A stretch of 64,000 bases of DNA from Embiotoca jacksoni (GCA_022577435.1 JAKOON010000032.1:1837501-1901500); one strand, 5' to 3'. Shown: positions 14,085 through 29,804, numbered from the stretch's first letter. Notes: generated by a model not told the origin, from the sequence alone. Numbers and translations are program-made.

Positions 14085-16530
14085 ACAGTCTGGGGTATGG
14101 GCCAGCATGGTACAGCAGTCCAATAAGCGTGTTTCTTTCCTTTTTTTTAAGCCATCTCCCTGGCACAATCCCATAACAGGCTTTTCCAAACCAAATGCTG
14201 TAAGCGCACACGCACACGCACACGCACACACACACACAAAACACAGTTAGATCCAATCAACCTCAAACTGCTTTCACTAAGACAAAGAAAGATAAAGAGC
14301 TGCAGGAGATAAAGGGAGGAGACGGATGACTACATGCTGAACACATTGTCACACAGTGGCCGAACACAAATTATAAACTAAGACAACAATTATCAACATC
14401 CCGCAAACAGACAAGCTGGCTGCCTTCCTTTCAGGTCAAAATCTCAAGCTACCGAACTATCGGACAGAGGACCAGAGAAACAGACACAAAGACATCAACT
14501 CAGGCTGCGTTTGTACAAATGAATAGGGCTCAAGCAAAAAAAGAGCACACAACATGATGCAATGCAATCAACGAGCACACTGCACTGGCCAACCACATGC
14601 ATGCAACCCCAAAGTCCAGGCTGACTAATTGTACTGATTCTACTCAGAGCTGTCATAAAGAGAGAAAAGGCTGATGCTTTTGTTCAAAACTTACAAGTAC
14701 TAAGTGCATTCAACCTCTAACAACTGTCCAAGGCTGTACCATCTCTCCAATGTCACGGTGTCATGGACTTACTGGATTGTGTTGTATTTCATTCCCTCAC
14801 TGATACCTGTAGCAGCACGCTCCTGCCAAAGCAGGTCCCTGTGGTATTTGCAATGCAGGTCTATTTTAAATCTGCACGTGGCTTAACCATCTGACTGCCC
14901 GCCGAACGACACGCAACATATCAACGCAACATATCAACGTCCCAGCTCAGCCTGCAGCCATCAAAGCCACATGTATGCCATCGATTGATCTCCTGGCCGA
15001 CATACTGCAAAACTGGCCTCGTTGGCTGCATGCCAACCTACAGATCACCTACAACATACTCAGACTCATACACGTGTCTACTGACCAAACTGACAGTCAA
15101 CACCATCAACTCACCAAGATATCATTGATTAACAAAAGTAATGAGGGACCAAGACAAACTGTCCACTGAGCCAAAGCGGGCATCTGACTATGACAGGAAG
15201 TGTGAGTGAGACAACAGCCTGCAGAGGGAGAGAAAGCCTGATGCATCTGCCAGTGATAGACATAAAGAGTCCTCCAAATTGTGGAAATCTCTCCCTCCCA
15301 CTGAGTCCGCCTGCCCGACCAATCTTTGTGTCTTGCAGCGCAGTAATATTGTAAATGTCAGAAATGGCTTTCCATTGCGCCCCTCCGTCTCTATAATGGA
15401 TATACCTGTAAAGCCAATTTGCACTAACTACAGCTTAGCGTAAGGGAGTCCAAATTTGATCTTCCAGTGGTGAAATCATCACAGCGGCAAGACCAAAGAT
15501 CAGGCAAAAACCAGGGGAGTGCATTTCTTAAAAGCATTGGGGAACATTTGAGAGCTATCTTTCCTCTGCGCTGTCTAAATAATGTCTTGTCAGTCATCAG
15601 TCATTGTTGCACTTGTCTCCAAAACTCCAGCCTAGCATTTCAGATGAGGGTAGAAGTTATGATGGCAGATGATAATCGGCATTGTCTTTCCCACAGCCGG
15701 TACTGGTGGTCTCTCTTTCGCGTTTGGACTCCCCCCCCACACACACACACAGACACACACAGACACACACAGACACACACTCCTCCCCCTACTCCGTCTG
15801 CGCCTCTTAGGTTAAAGCCTATTGTTACTCAGGCCACCAGGATGAATGTGATGGTGACACCGCTGCTCTTTTTGCTTTCAATCAAGTCTAAACTGGCTTA
15901 CACTCACTTCACAGGCCGTCCGTCCGTCCGTCTGGCACCCCTCCCCTAAATCCTTTGCCAGTTTACCACATACAACTCTCATCATTTAGTTATCCAGGTA
16001 AGTTAGCAGTTTAGCAGCATGTAACACTCGTGAGCTTTACTGTCTGGTTCACCACCGTTTGACTCTCTTCTGATTGGCTCCTTTGTAAATGGAATAGTTT
16101 GTTTTTAAACTTTTTGATGTCGTAAATGAGAGGAGCAAGAAAGCAAATGATTGTATGTCTTAAAATGACAAACTAGTCCTTGTAATAAAATGAGAACCAA
16201 ATGACCAGAATAGCTCATGTCTTGGCCCACATGATACGAGCAGCTGCTTGACTTATACAGGTTAAAATCCGTGCAAAAAAGGTCTGCTTGTAGTCAGTAA
16301 TACAACTAAGATGATTGTGAATAAGCTAATAGTTGAGAGGCCACAAAGATAGTGGACCGTACATCATCCACTATTAGTGCATCTGCCTCAAAACAATGTT
16401 CAGTACAAATGAAAGAGGACCTACAACTGAACCTTGAGATACTCCAGAACCGAGTGTACTTCCTTTAATCGAACAATGCTTAGTAAAAGTGTACTGCCCC
16501 TTCTTCTTTTCTACCACTCTCAGATACATA

Positions 16531-16624
<94 letters not shown>

Positions 16625-16703
16625 CAAGGCTGAGGAAGACAGTGTATCTTCAGCAGATGGGAATGAAATGACACTTGATAAAAAAGACGCTGCAGTCAAA
16701 CAG

Positions 16704-16793
<90 letters not shown>

Positions 16794-16909
16794 AAACAAA
16801 ACAATCTTTTCACAGCCTGTCTGCTTTTGTTCTTAATGCCAAAGCATGCATAAAGAAGAAATGGTGCAAACTAGTCAGTGATACTCACAGCAGATATCAC
16901 TAATCTCTG

Positions 16910-16976
<67 letters not shown>

Positions 16977-19439
16977 TCATGCATCCTTGCAATGGGCCTG
17001 GTTCAGCAAAGCAGATGATTTTCGAACAAAGGTGACTCACTAGTGAATGTGTGTAAACTGGGAGCGATGCCAACGACAACGATCTGGTCTGATCCTTGGG
17101 GAATATCACGCGGCCCCGTGTGTGCACTATGTGTGCATACTGTATGCATGCGTGTGTGTTTTGTCTGTTCCGATGCGCTGGCACTGCAACCTGCACACAC
17201 TGTCTATCACTGACATCTTTAATGCTGAGTAAAGTGTGTGTGGTATTTGTGGTTATTAACACATTCATTGCTGCACATCTTAAAGCTGCGTGCATTCAAG
17301 CCCCAGATATAATCCTCATTCGCTTTCTGTTTCGTGAAAGAGGACACAACGAACCGCAGCCGGTTCCCCACCTCTCCTGTCAAACTCCAGAATTCAGACT
17401 TTGCATGTGGATTTGCTTTTAATCTGGATTATTTTCATTTCAGTCTAAATGTATTGTAATGCATGTGGGGAAGATGTCACACTATACAATGTTGGTGTAT
17501 TTATAGATGTGTAAGAGGCTGAAATCTTGCAGCACAGTTGTATTGATGTGTGAGAAAATCACAAAGTGCGTTGAGACGGGAGAGACCACCATTGTAAATC
17601 TTTCTATTGTAATTAGAGACAACCCCCCCCTCCCCCCCGCCCCACAGACACAGACACACACACACACACACACACCCTCCTCCCCTTGATGCCATGTATA
17701 TACACACACACACACACACTCCTTCCTGCCTCCCTCCCTGTTTTACACCATCTGTCACTCGATGGCAACCCCGCCCACACCGAAGCCAGTTGGCCAATCA
17801 GGTGCCTGAAATCTCCCCACACTCATAGACCATTAACCCCTAATCAGCTGGGGAGATGGAGCCGGGCGGTGAGCCAAAGTGTGCATGTACTCTCACACTT
17901 CAATAGACCATAGTCTTATTCAACCAAAGGCTGAACAGAGGCAGACAGGCAAGCCCCGCCCACCCCTCCCATCGGACTATAAAGTTGTGGAGGAAACCAT
18001 TCATCTGCTTTCCCCCCAGAGCTGTGCTTACATTACACACATGTTGCCAAAAGCGACGCCTTCATTTTGATGCCCACACAGGATCACTGCACCCCCCCCC
18101 CCCCCCCCCCCCCCCCCCCGTTCAGCAGAGCGACGTATATGGGTGTTGAATTGAAGGAAAAACCAACAATAACGTGTTTGATCTACAACAAGCCTCTTCT
18201 CTCATTCGGTGTTCTTCGTGACAGCGTTGGAAGGTGCTGAATAATAGTGACAGATGTAAGGGCAACTGCATACGATTCAACTCAGTGACCCCATGTTGCT
18301 TTTAAGGAATCATCCACATTCATTTCCACTCATTTATTCATTATCTCTGTTGCCATCCAGTACCAGCTCCAAACTCACATCCTTGACCTACGCAACCCGA
18401 GCACTGCAGCGGGTGTGTGTGTGTCGCCACAACCTTGAACCCAGAGTTGCAGGGCCGACTTTGTATGACGATAATCAGTGGAAATCATAAAGAACGGCAG
18501 CAGCAGAGGAGAAAGCTGCATTCTTTCAGCCTTTTCACCTTGTTACCCAAAATATACTGTAAAAGTAAAGACGGTCATTTGTTAGTACGGAGTTCAGCTG
18601 ACAAATGGCAAATAACATCCAATTAACAGCAAAAAAACTGCAGTACAGCAATGTGAAATACATGTTTAAAGTAACTAATGTTGGATTTATCTATAATTTG
18701 TCGGTCACCATGACATACGTTATGAATCATCCCGCTCATTTCAGTAAATACGAGCGGATAGGCCATTTCATACAGGATATATTTAATGATTGTGGCTGTT
18801 CTTTAAGCTGTTATCTGAATGAGCCTGAATATCATCCAACATGTATAATTTTGATTTTTCAAAAAAAAAAAAGAAAATACTATCAAAGTTGGACCTTTTT
18901 AAGATGATTTGATCTCTTTTTATTTTGTTTCTTGCTAATGAAATTCAGTTTGGATGTCATAATGCACCTCAATAAACACACAGTAGTGTACTTTTTTTTT
19001 CTTCAAAAAATGAACAACACAAATCCTCATCTGTCACCCACAAACTGCCCGTCTCTTCACGCCAACTGTCCCTTACTGTCTGAACGTGTCTCACACGATC
19101 TGTCTGTGATGACACATTGCTATTTGGGACTTTTATCAAGAAACTGCATCTCAGCAGAAATACACCGAGTAAGAAAGAAAAAAAAAATGCCGCTGCCACC
19201 TATTTTTTTTTTTCCCCTCTCTAATCTCACTTCCCCCTTTCCAAAAGTAGCCGGAGATTCATCCTCCTCCAGCAGCCAACACATCCCTTGCAGCCCGTGG
19301 CCCTTCCCATCTCCCATCTGTTCTGACAGCTCCAAGGTTAACACAGCACCCCCCTGCTCGCTCTCATTCACGCACACAGACATCCACTTGGCCCTGTATT
19401 CAATCAACCATCTATCTCTGCACAGCAGACGTGCATATG

Positions 19440-19498
<59 letters not shown>

Positions 19499-19635
19499 AC
19501 ACAGAGTACACTGCCTATCCATCCATCTATCCATCATTCATCCATCCATTCATCCTCCCATCCCTCCCTCCTGCAGTGTTTGCTGATGCGATAACAGCTG
19601 ATTGATTCATTTGTGATTTCCCAGCAGCCCTGTCC

Positions 19636-19720
<85 letters not shown>

Positions 19721-22507
19721 CATGCACCAAAAAAAAACACCAAAAAAAACCCTTGCTAACCTCCGGGACTCATTTGTCATGATTACATTGAATTGATTCC
19801 CTGATTTGCTCCATTCTGTTGCGACGGGGGAGGACAAGGGGTGAGACAGAGGAGAGAGGGGGGGAGACAGAGGAAGAGGGAGAAAGGTTTAATCAGGTTC
19901 CTTTCAGCCGAGGTGTCACTGTGAAAACAACGAGAAGAGGGAAAAATGAGGAATTGGAGAGAAGAAGCTCTGAGGGAGGGCAGGTAGCATATAAACCGCA
20001 TTACTGCGGGAGGAAGATTGTGTTCAGCTAAACTTTGTCAAATAGAGATAAAGGCGTACAACGACAAATGAAAATCAGGGGAACATGGAAGAACACTTAT
20101 GGCGGTGACCTGTTTCACAAACAACATATAAAAAAACATACCTTGACACAGGTCAAGGTATGTTTTTTTTATATAAAAGCAGCATGGATGGATGGATGGC
20201 ATCCTTTGCTCGACGTGTTTTGAAATTCGATCAAGGACTTCATTTTTCTTATCTGAAAGCAACCTGAAGGAGTCCAATTCAAGCCTCGCGTACATTCTGC
20301 TGTTAATGTAGAGTCACTTGGTTGATTCCTACCATTGTGAGCGTGTGCAGCACTAGAATGAAGGTTACTTGGAGAGGACAAAAAGCTAAAAAATGCTGCT
20401 TTCAGCTTTGCGGGAGAATACGGGATCAGAAACCTGAGAGCGCCGAGAGCAGAATCGCTCACACACAAAAACAAGAAATACATTGTGCGGCGCACAAAGC
20501 TGGAGCTGTGTCGAGGTGACGCGGAGTTGAAGGGCCTCGGTGTTTGTGTGTCATACACAGAAGCTGTCCTTTCCGCAGTGTGTGTGAGCCCTGTTCACTC
20601 AAGGCTAAATTACAGATAAGAAGGCCGTGGTTTTTTTTGTCCCTGTCCGTTGTTTGCCGTGTTTTCAGTATAGAGGCATTATTGCGCTGCGGCCTTGTCT
20701 GGCCACACTTACAAAGAGACGAGCAAAAGCAATTCATCACGCTACAAACACTCAGAGGCATGTCACTCCCCCGCAGGTGAGAAAGCCTCCTTCATTGTCT
20801 CGTAGAAACAAGGTGGACTTCCCGTTTTGACTTTTCTTTTGTTTTTCTACGTGCGAGACGTGAAGCGAGCTGTGTAGTGATGAGCTGACAGGTGAAGCTC
20901 CAAACAGGCTGCAGAGAGATGTCAGTCATTTCCACCACAAGCCTGACGAGACGAGGCATCACAGCTGCAAGGATGTAAAGCAGCCTCGAGGCGCAACAAC
21001 TATGTGAAACTTTTTACTTTACTCCGATGTCCCGCAGCAAAGTGGGCGACACTTCATCTGAAACACCAGAACTATTCCTCCAGAAAACCAAGGCATCAAA
21101 AACAGAGCTGAATATGTAAATAACAGTCTCAGTAGCCCGGTGTCACCAGACCCAAACCCTTTGGTGAAAACATGCTTCTGGCCATTCTCCATCAGGAACC
21201 TGTTACAGTCCTACTCAGCCTCGACCTCGGCTTAATTCAGAAACTCCCGGAGCAACCCGTAAGAAGCAGCGTCGGCCGAACCGGCCACCGGCGTCATCGC
21301 ACTAAGCCGTTGACGCGGGTTGCTGATTGGCGCACCAATCCAACCCTTCCTGAAACAAGGTTTCTACACTCGAACCACAACAAAGAAAACTGCAGCTGTC
21401 AGCAACAATTTGGCGGAACCAGGCGAACGAGTCGTTGACGCATCCCGCCTCCGTGTCTGGCATCACTCGGAGAAGTTACGGCGTGCAAGAGGTGTCATAA
21501 TGTGTTGTCGAGTCCAGACAAGCTAAACGTTAACAAACTTAAATGCTGACAAACTAGATTTTATTAGCATGAAAAAAACCTAAAAACAACGACAACTACG
21601 CACCATGTTGTCGTCGGTGTGTCTTCAGGGAACCTTTAACGCTAACCGGCGAGGAAATAAATCACGAGGTTGTGAACAGAAAAAGCTGCAGCCAACAAGC
21701 TAATGGCACCGAATGCTAGTTGCTATCAGTTAGCTCTTGAGCCTCCGAGTAATGTTGCTTGTCGTCTCAAATATGATATGAGATCACATATATCGCCTGT
21801 TTGTTTCACAAATGCTGAACTTTGTAACTTGAAAAACACTAAAGGGACAGAACACTGACAGGAAAGACGAAACCATAGCGGGCGAGCTAATGGGACTGAC
21901 GATTTCTTTTCCAGGCAGCTAATGTGAAAAATAGCTGAATATCTTGTATCTATATATATTTAAACAAGTTCATGCACAAAATGATACGCATCAGTGAAAC
22001 TGCATCCCAGAGCAGTTTGCATATATTTAAAGTTACCATTGGAAAGGCATCATCGAGGCTATAACACAAGATTGTCTGATAATCACAAACATTTGCTTTA
22101 CATATACTTTCTACATCACCACTGTTGTTGTTGTTGTTGTTTTTAAGTTTATCAAAGAGTCAACTGTTACAGTCAAAGCTAAAAGCAAAACTGGAGGCAA
22201 AAGATGAGCCGACGAACTGAAAAGAAGCTCTAAATGTCAGCGTGTCGCTGCCGCCCCTCCTCGCCGTCCCACAACATCAGAGCACGACACGGACACACGG
22301 ACACCAACAAGACACCAACATTTAAGCCATTAAAAGGAGGCGGCAGCTGTAAAAGGTCACTGTGCTGGATTTCCCCTCCAATTACCAAAACTTCAGCTTA
22401 GCGAAGACATGAGAAGAAACTCATTTACACACATGTTCCAGGGAGCAGCACCAGCAATACACAGGACAACACATGATATCTGCTGCTATCGGCTACAGAG
22501 CTTCCCC

Positions 22508-22574
<67 letters not shown>

Positions 22575-22919
22575 TGTGTGTGTGTATGTGTGTGTGTGTG
22601 CATTGGTACAAGCTATATGCATGCGACGTTAATGCAGTTATGCACACGCGTATGAACATTTACACGAGTGGGTTTGCTGCTTGTGTTTACGTATGCCGAG
22701 CCGGTTGTCTCTGCCTCTCCCTCTGTTGCTCTTTTGTCTCCGTCTTTCTCCGTCTCGCTCGCACTTTGCCCTTTTCCTAAACCAGCCGTGGCCTTAGCCA
22801 TGGTTTTTGTTTAATATGGCAGCATGCAAAGCAAAAGCACAACCATCTGCCATAAGCACGCAGCCGCCGTCTTAGGAACAACAAGGGCTGGCATCACAAT
22901 GCCTCTTTAGTCGGTGTTG

Positions 22920-22967
<48 letters not shown>

Positions 22968-23159
22968 ATGTATGTGTGTTGGTTCTTCAAGCACAGTCTG
23001 CAGGGCAAGATAAGTATGCATTTAAGAGGCTTATATTTCATTTCAGGAACTGAAGGAGACAAAATGGCTCCATTCGGAGTTGGCGAACACAACACAAGGA
23101 ATGGCGAGGTAGCAACAAAAACAGAGGGGAAAGAAAAAGCTGGCTGTGATGCAGTTTGT

Positions 23160-23241
<82 letters not shown>

Positions 23242-24565
23242 AGGAAGGAGGCACAAAGCCGAGCATTTGTAGTTTGCGCACAAACACGATTGAGCACAAA
23301 GCTGAACATTTGAAACACAAATCCAGCTTTATTAATCAGTTCTTTTTGTTTACTGTACAGACTAAAAGACTAAATCTGATGAAAGCGCCCAGATCGCCGT
23401 CAGAAGACGGAACAAAAGTAACTTTTAGAAGAAGTGAGCGTTAACCCCGGCTTGTCAAGCACACGCCACACTCTCATGGAGCTTCTGAGGCAACGTGTGT
23501 TACACATGCACACAAAATTAAAAAAAAAATACACACAGTATGAATAATTAAACAACTTCTTGATGCTTTGCGGTGACTAAAACTGGTTTAAGTACAGTGT
23601 GTCAGAGGCTGGTGTGTCTTTATTTCTGACACACAAAAAAAACACAAAGGTGCACAAACACTTTGTGACTTGCCACTCATTCAGAGAATAACCTCAGCTA
23701 AATTTAGATGTTAAGATTCCTTGAGTGTGAAAAACTGTTTCAATCTCAGCAAGCCCAGGGAAATGAAAATAAGCACGGTTGGTTAATGTGGTTGCCCATT
23801 TACCATAGTAACAGCTCATCCCTCTGAGGTTCATATCGAACAAAAGAAATTTCAAACGTGGACTCGGTTCAATCTCTGCTGGCGCTGTAGGTCTCGGCAA
23901 ATCGGAAAATAAATACTGTTTTGAGGTTTTATGGGATGATTCCGCTTGCAAGTTATTCTCCCTTAGTTCTTTCCGGGAAAGATTTTGTCTAATTCAAAAG
24001 GTCATGACATTTGTGGTTTTTGTTGGACCGTCTGCATGTCTGAGTTTAGAATGCTTTCCACCCCCTGATTAGCCTCCACCCCTACAGAGCTGATCGCTGC
24101 TCGCACCGCTTGCACAATCATGCATGAAACATGAATAATGAAATATAATGAAAACAGCTTGCAAGCCAATATACAAGCTGATGACTCACACATGCCCCTT
24201 CTCTCCATCTCTCACACACGTACACAATAGCGCGGCAAGGGTGAAACTCTCATTTATCCATTAGCTCAAAAGCAATCACAGATTTGCACACACACACAAA
24301 CACAAACGCACACACACACACTCACTCACTGAGGGGTGGGGGACTTCTGGTTGACTTCATCAAGCACTCATCAAGCCAAGCCACCATATGGGGATGGGGC
24401 CCAAAACAGAGGGGGATTGGATTGTATGTGTGCATGTGTGTGTATTACGGAGGCCACCCCCCATCCCCAAATGCAACACCAACACAAAGGAAGCATGCAT
24501 CACCAAATCAGCTTTGTCTTGCATGCATTATGAAGCTACTGCTGCCCCATTAAGAAGACTCTCCC

Positions 24566-24612
<47 letters not shown>

Positions 24613-24865
24613 CAAAGGTGTGTTGAGCTAAAACAGCTGAAGCAAGGCAAAGCGGAGGGCCAGACACCCTGATTACTACCTCCTCACCCCCCCCCCCCAC
24701 GCACACACTTCTCCTCACTCCCCCCCACTGTGTCTCCATTACTGCCTCCCTAATTTCATGTCTCATCTTCCTCCCCTTCCTCTCTCTCACCATGTTAACT
24801 GGGGAGCCAGCATGGTACCCTGAAAATCCAAAGAATCCTCCACCCCCTGCCTCCTCACACTGGCA

Positions 24866-24909
<44 letters not shown>

Positions 24910-24938
24910 ACTCACTCACACTCTCACTCTCACACACA

Positions 24939-25024
<86 letters not shown>

Positions 25025-27134
25025 AGCTTGCTGACATAGGCAGACACTCACATACATTGAATGTTAATCTGGGCGTGACCTGCTTTTTCTTGGCTTCCCT
25101 CCCCTTTACTGGCTGCCCTCATCGAGTCAGCTTTTCACGGGCAAGCACACCCCTTCTCCCCAAGCACCGCCCACCCCGACACCCCCTCTAAGGCCCAGGC
25201 TGTAGGCCTCCAGGCTGGGGCCTCGCTTGCCATTGTTAGCCCACAATGGGTGAGAGGCGGCTGGCAGGCAGGCAGCAGCCAGGAGGCCTTGTGGAGGAAG
25301 CCACAGGCGAGAGAGGAGCCACTGAAGGGGGAGGACGGAGGGAAGAGGCCTGGCTTCACTGCACAGGCAAACACATGGGATAAACCTAATTACAGAAATG
25401 AACGGGAGATGACAAGAGAGCAGAAAGGAGTGGAAATTAAGTACCACAAATAGAATTCACCATATCAGAAAAGCACAATATAAGTGGGAAAAAGGGGGGG
25501 ACTGTTTAACAAACTCTAAAGGGCTGCGTGAATGATGCAAGCTCTGCTCACAAAGCCACAACAGCATTATACTGGACACAGGCTGTCTACTCCATTGAAT
25601 CTGCCATCTAAAGCCGGGATCAAGCTTAACAAAGTGAGCTTTATTCTCCAGTGGAGGTTCATTTATTTATTTCAAACAGAAGCATCTGTCACTGCAGCCC
25701 GGCTGCATCGCAGAGGTTTACAGTAGGCCGGGTTCAGTGCACGAGCTGCACTTTCTGCTGTTTGTCTCTCAGTCGTCATGATGGGGGATAAAATGATTAC
25801 TTCCATGACCTTCAAGAGCTTAAAATCTTGCCTCATCGAATTATGAAGTGTTTTAGTTTTAGCTTCTGTTAAGCTTTCAGACTTTGTGGATGGCATTTGA
25901 TTTTCGTCCTCTTGTGTTACCTGTAACGACATGAAGGCGAGGCTATTTTCATTCTGAACAACCAGTACGTCCAAAAACATCCACAGGAAAATAAATCGGG
26001 CTGGTCGGTGCTGCTGCGCCAAACTCCTTTAACCCAACAGCTATTTAACACCCAGCTTACTTTTAAGTAACTGTGCAGTTGTTGAAATCACATTAATATG
26101 CAATATATTTGTCATAATGTTGTTCCAGCTCATAACTGAAGCTGTACGTTTAAGGCGCTTTCAGACCAGAGGAACTTTTTCAGAGTTCTAAGAACCGCTG
26201 TAGGAAGTTCCCCCTTCGTTTTGTGTCCACACCGCAGGAACAGAGGACGAGCGTAGTTCTCCAGAACCCAGTTCTGAGGGATGTTTATCTCCCTCAGGGT
26301 CGGTACGAGAGGAACTGTAGTGACGAAAGTGCACGGTGATGAACTCTGCGATTACTTTGCCGTCAGACACCCTTTCACACGTTGGAGCTGAGGTGTTACA
26401 CCGCTCTCTCCTGAACCACCTGATTCCTCTGACAAAAGTATTAATTTGAGCTTTTAGAAGGTAATAGTTGCTGCTCTGCCTCTTCCTCGATTGGTTAGTT
26501 TGTTTTATTGTGTGACTTTGGTGTTTTAACTTGCTAGCTTGGATTCAAACTGTCACACAAAGAAACTCACCGTTAGAGGCAGCGGCAGAGCGGCAACTCC
26601 TGCGTGTGAAGAGGTCAAATTACTGTTATATTCAACGGAGGCTGGTGGCTTTGAAGAAAGCAATTTAACTTTACCCTTTCTGTTGGAAAGGGCTGTCAGG
26701 TGACAGTGGAAATATTTAAATATAGAGTAAACTTGAGGTTATTAGGTGGCTAAAACCTGTTTTGTTGCTGACCCCGTCGAGCATCCGTGCCGATACCGCT
26801 GGCTTCTTCACCAAAGTGCCGGTAAAACACTGCCTATGGATCGAATCAAGCAACAACAACAACACAGTTGACCGAAGCGCCTGCTGAGGTTCGAACAGCA
26901 GTCTATAAAACTAAAGCTGACTGACCTGCAGTATTACAACATGCTAACATTAGCTTGTTTAGCTCAATCAATGATCTGTTGTCTAACAAGTTAACTCTCC
27001 CAGGCTGCCTTGAACACCAGATCATCTTCGTGTCCGACCTCAGGCCATGTTTGAATGGAAAATAAGCACACACACAAATACACACACAGGCAATCATCCA
27101 ATAATGTCAACTGTCACACACAAGCATGCAGCAT

Positions 27135-27199
<65 letters not shown>

Positions 27200-27365
27200 G
27201 CGATCCAATAATGTCAGCTGTCATGTACATAACCACACACAGGCATGCGTGTGCATGAACACACACACAAGTCGTGGGAGCAATCATCTGATAATGTCAA
27301 CTGTCAAACAAGGACACACATAATGCGTGCACATGCACATGCACGCACGCACACACACACACACA

Positions 27366-27457
<92 letters not shown>

Positions 27458-27553
27458 CAGAACAAAGGAGGGGAGGCTGGTAAACAATGCTCCACAATGC
27501 TCCCTGGCAGAGACTTGAGTTTAGAGAAAAGGTTTCCAATCGCTAGACATTCA

Positions 27554-27593
<40 letters not shown>

Positions 27594-27876
27594 CACACAC
27601 TCACACAGCTGGAGTGAGAAGGAGGGAGAGAGACCTTTAAGACGTGCACTGGGGGACACACAATGCCAGACAGACCATTCTCTCACTTACTCTATTCAGT
27701 CATTCAATTGCTCTTTTTCCTCTCGTCCCTCTTCTCCATCAATGCACTTTGAAATAAAGCCTTTTTCCCTCAATGTAGTTTTCCTCTGCTTCCTTCATTA
27801 CGAGGATCTCAGCCATTTTTCACCAAGTTGGCAATATAGGGCAGATAACACACACACACGCACGCACGCACGCACA

Positions 27877-27923
<47 letters not shown>

Positions 27924-27927
27924 GCAC

Positions 27928-27968
<41 letters not shown>

Positions 27969-28103
27969 AATCACAGCCCATCACAATAGCCTGGATTCAC
28001 ACAGTGCATGGACGGTTTAAGATTGAACCAACAGTGACTCAAGTCTTCCAATCTCCTCTGTATGGACAATGAAGGGTTAGTAACAACAACCCCCGGGCTA
28101 AAC

Positions 28104-28164
<61 letters not shown>

Positions 28165-29748
28165 CGTGTGCGTGTGCGTGTGCGTGTGAACTGTATATAC
28201 AGTGTTTGTGTGAGCATGTGTGCTGCTGGTATGCCGTTTTTTTTCATTCAAATACAAAGCTCAAGTAGATGACTCATGTTTCACAGAGAAATATTTATAT
28301 AAGAACATTGAAAAAACTACACGTAACACAGAAGAACAATCAGAAAACCCTGCAGGTGATCGCAGCTCTATGGAGCGCTCTGATTTTTGGAAAAAGAGCG
28401 TATGACTCACTTTGAAGTTGCTGACAAAAGGTTTCAAAGAAAGACAAAATGCAACTCATATCTTCAACCTTCTCATCTGACCCCAAACCAGCCACCTTTT
28501 AAAGGGCGTTCAGTTGTCAAGGGAATGAAGCGCCGGTATTTGTCAGTCATTCTCTATTTCCTGGTATTTTTCCCTCTGGCGCTGAAAACTGCTATTGTGA
28601 AACGTCTTACCGAAAAGTAACCTGGACCTACATTCTTTTACGGCTCAGCGGTTTCTTTCAGAGAAATCACTGAAAGACAACTGAGGCCTCGATTATTTTG
28701 ACCTGTGCTTTGCAGAAAGTGAAGGTAAAAATGATTTTATTATAGCACTTGGTTCCAGACTTCGATGACTTATAAGAATGGTCAGTATATTTTTCCTTGA
28801 GTACATTTATACCGTTGTTTAAGTCCCTGGGAGCTCCAGTCTGGGTCCTGTGACGTTTGAAATGCTGCTTCTGTACACGTACATTCATAATATCTGAGTG
28901 AGAGATCACTTAGACTATCTTCTGAAATTGGACAACACAAGCATCACACAGATTGTAATTAATATAAGGAACTCTCAGAATCTATGTCCCAACATGAAGC
29001 CACCAGCTCGTCACCTTGATGTGCTTTTTGATCCTGATGTGCATCGTTGTGTTAGGAAATAGGCCTCAGTGTTCTTATTCCATACTTGATTACCAAAAAT
29101 GTTTAAACAGACACGGCTTCAGGCCGACTTCTCTGTACCGAGTTTTGTTTGCTACTTTGGGTGAATGGAGTGTGATGAAGGTGAATTTAGATTTCCTCTT
29201 CAGAGGCTTCCTGTGGAGCTGCTGGATGACCTTCATCCAGACTAGCTTTTCATTTTGGGCTTTGATACATTCTCGTTAAACAAAAATACAATTCAGGTGT
29301 AAATTCAGCTTTGAGACTCCCGAGCCTGACGACATACTTAACCGAAATAAGGTCAGCAACTGGCCTGGTTAGTGATGGTGAAGTTGACCAGTGAAATGTT
29401 GGTCCAGGATTCTTTATTTTGTCAAAGAAAGAAAAAGTCATTCAGAGTGGAGACTCATTTATTGCTGGTTTGACGCTCCATTCACATTATTCACAAATGT
29501 CAGATACGTGTAAATGTTTCCAGGCAGTGTTAAAGGTTTTCAAATGGAGGATGATGCTAAACTTGCTTTTTTAAGCCACCACGTAAATGCAGCATGACTC
29601 CTTATTTTGTCTTGTTTGCTCTCGCAGACACTAACTCGTTCTCTTCCTCTCTAATTCTCTCATCCAAACTCCTGTCTCATCTCTACTGTGGTTTCACCTC
29701 TGCAGTCCCTGTTTGTTTGTCTGCCTCTGTCTCCGTCACTCACTCACT

Positions 29749-29804
<56 letters not shown>

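Larger units (their letters stand above)
12049..18091 (-). other. intron 1, 3' part
   Basis: Non-coding sequence with numerous CA/TG tracts (listed separately), a C-rich patch at 17624-17644 and a possible LINE fragment near 13060. No exon found. Confidence 0.7.

Noticed and set aside
18932..19594. 220-residue forward open frame
   Set aside because: Low-complexity Ser/His sequence running into a CA repeat; no family resemblance.
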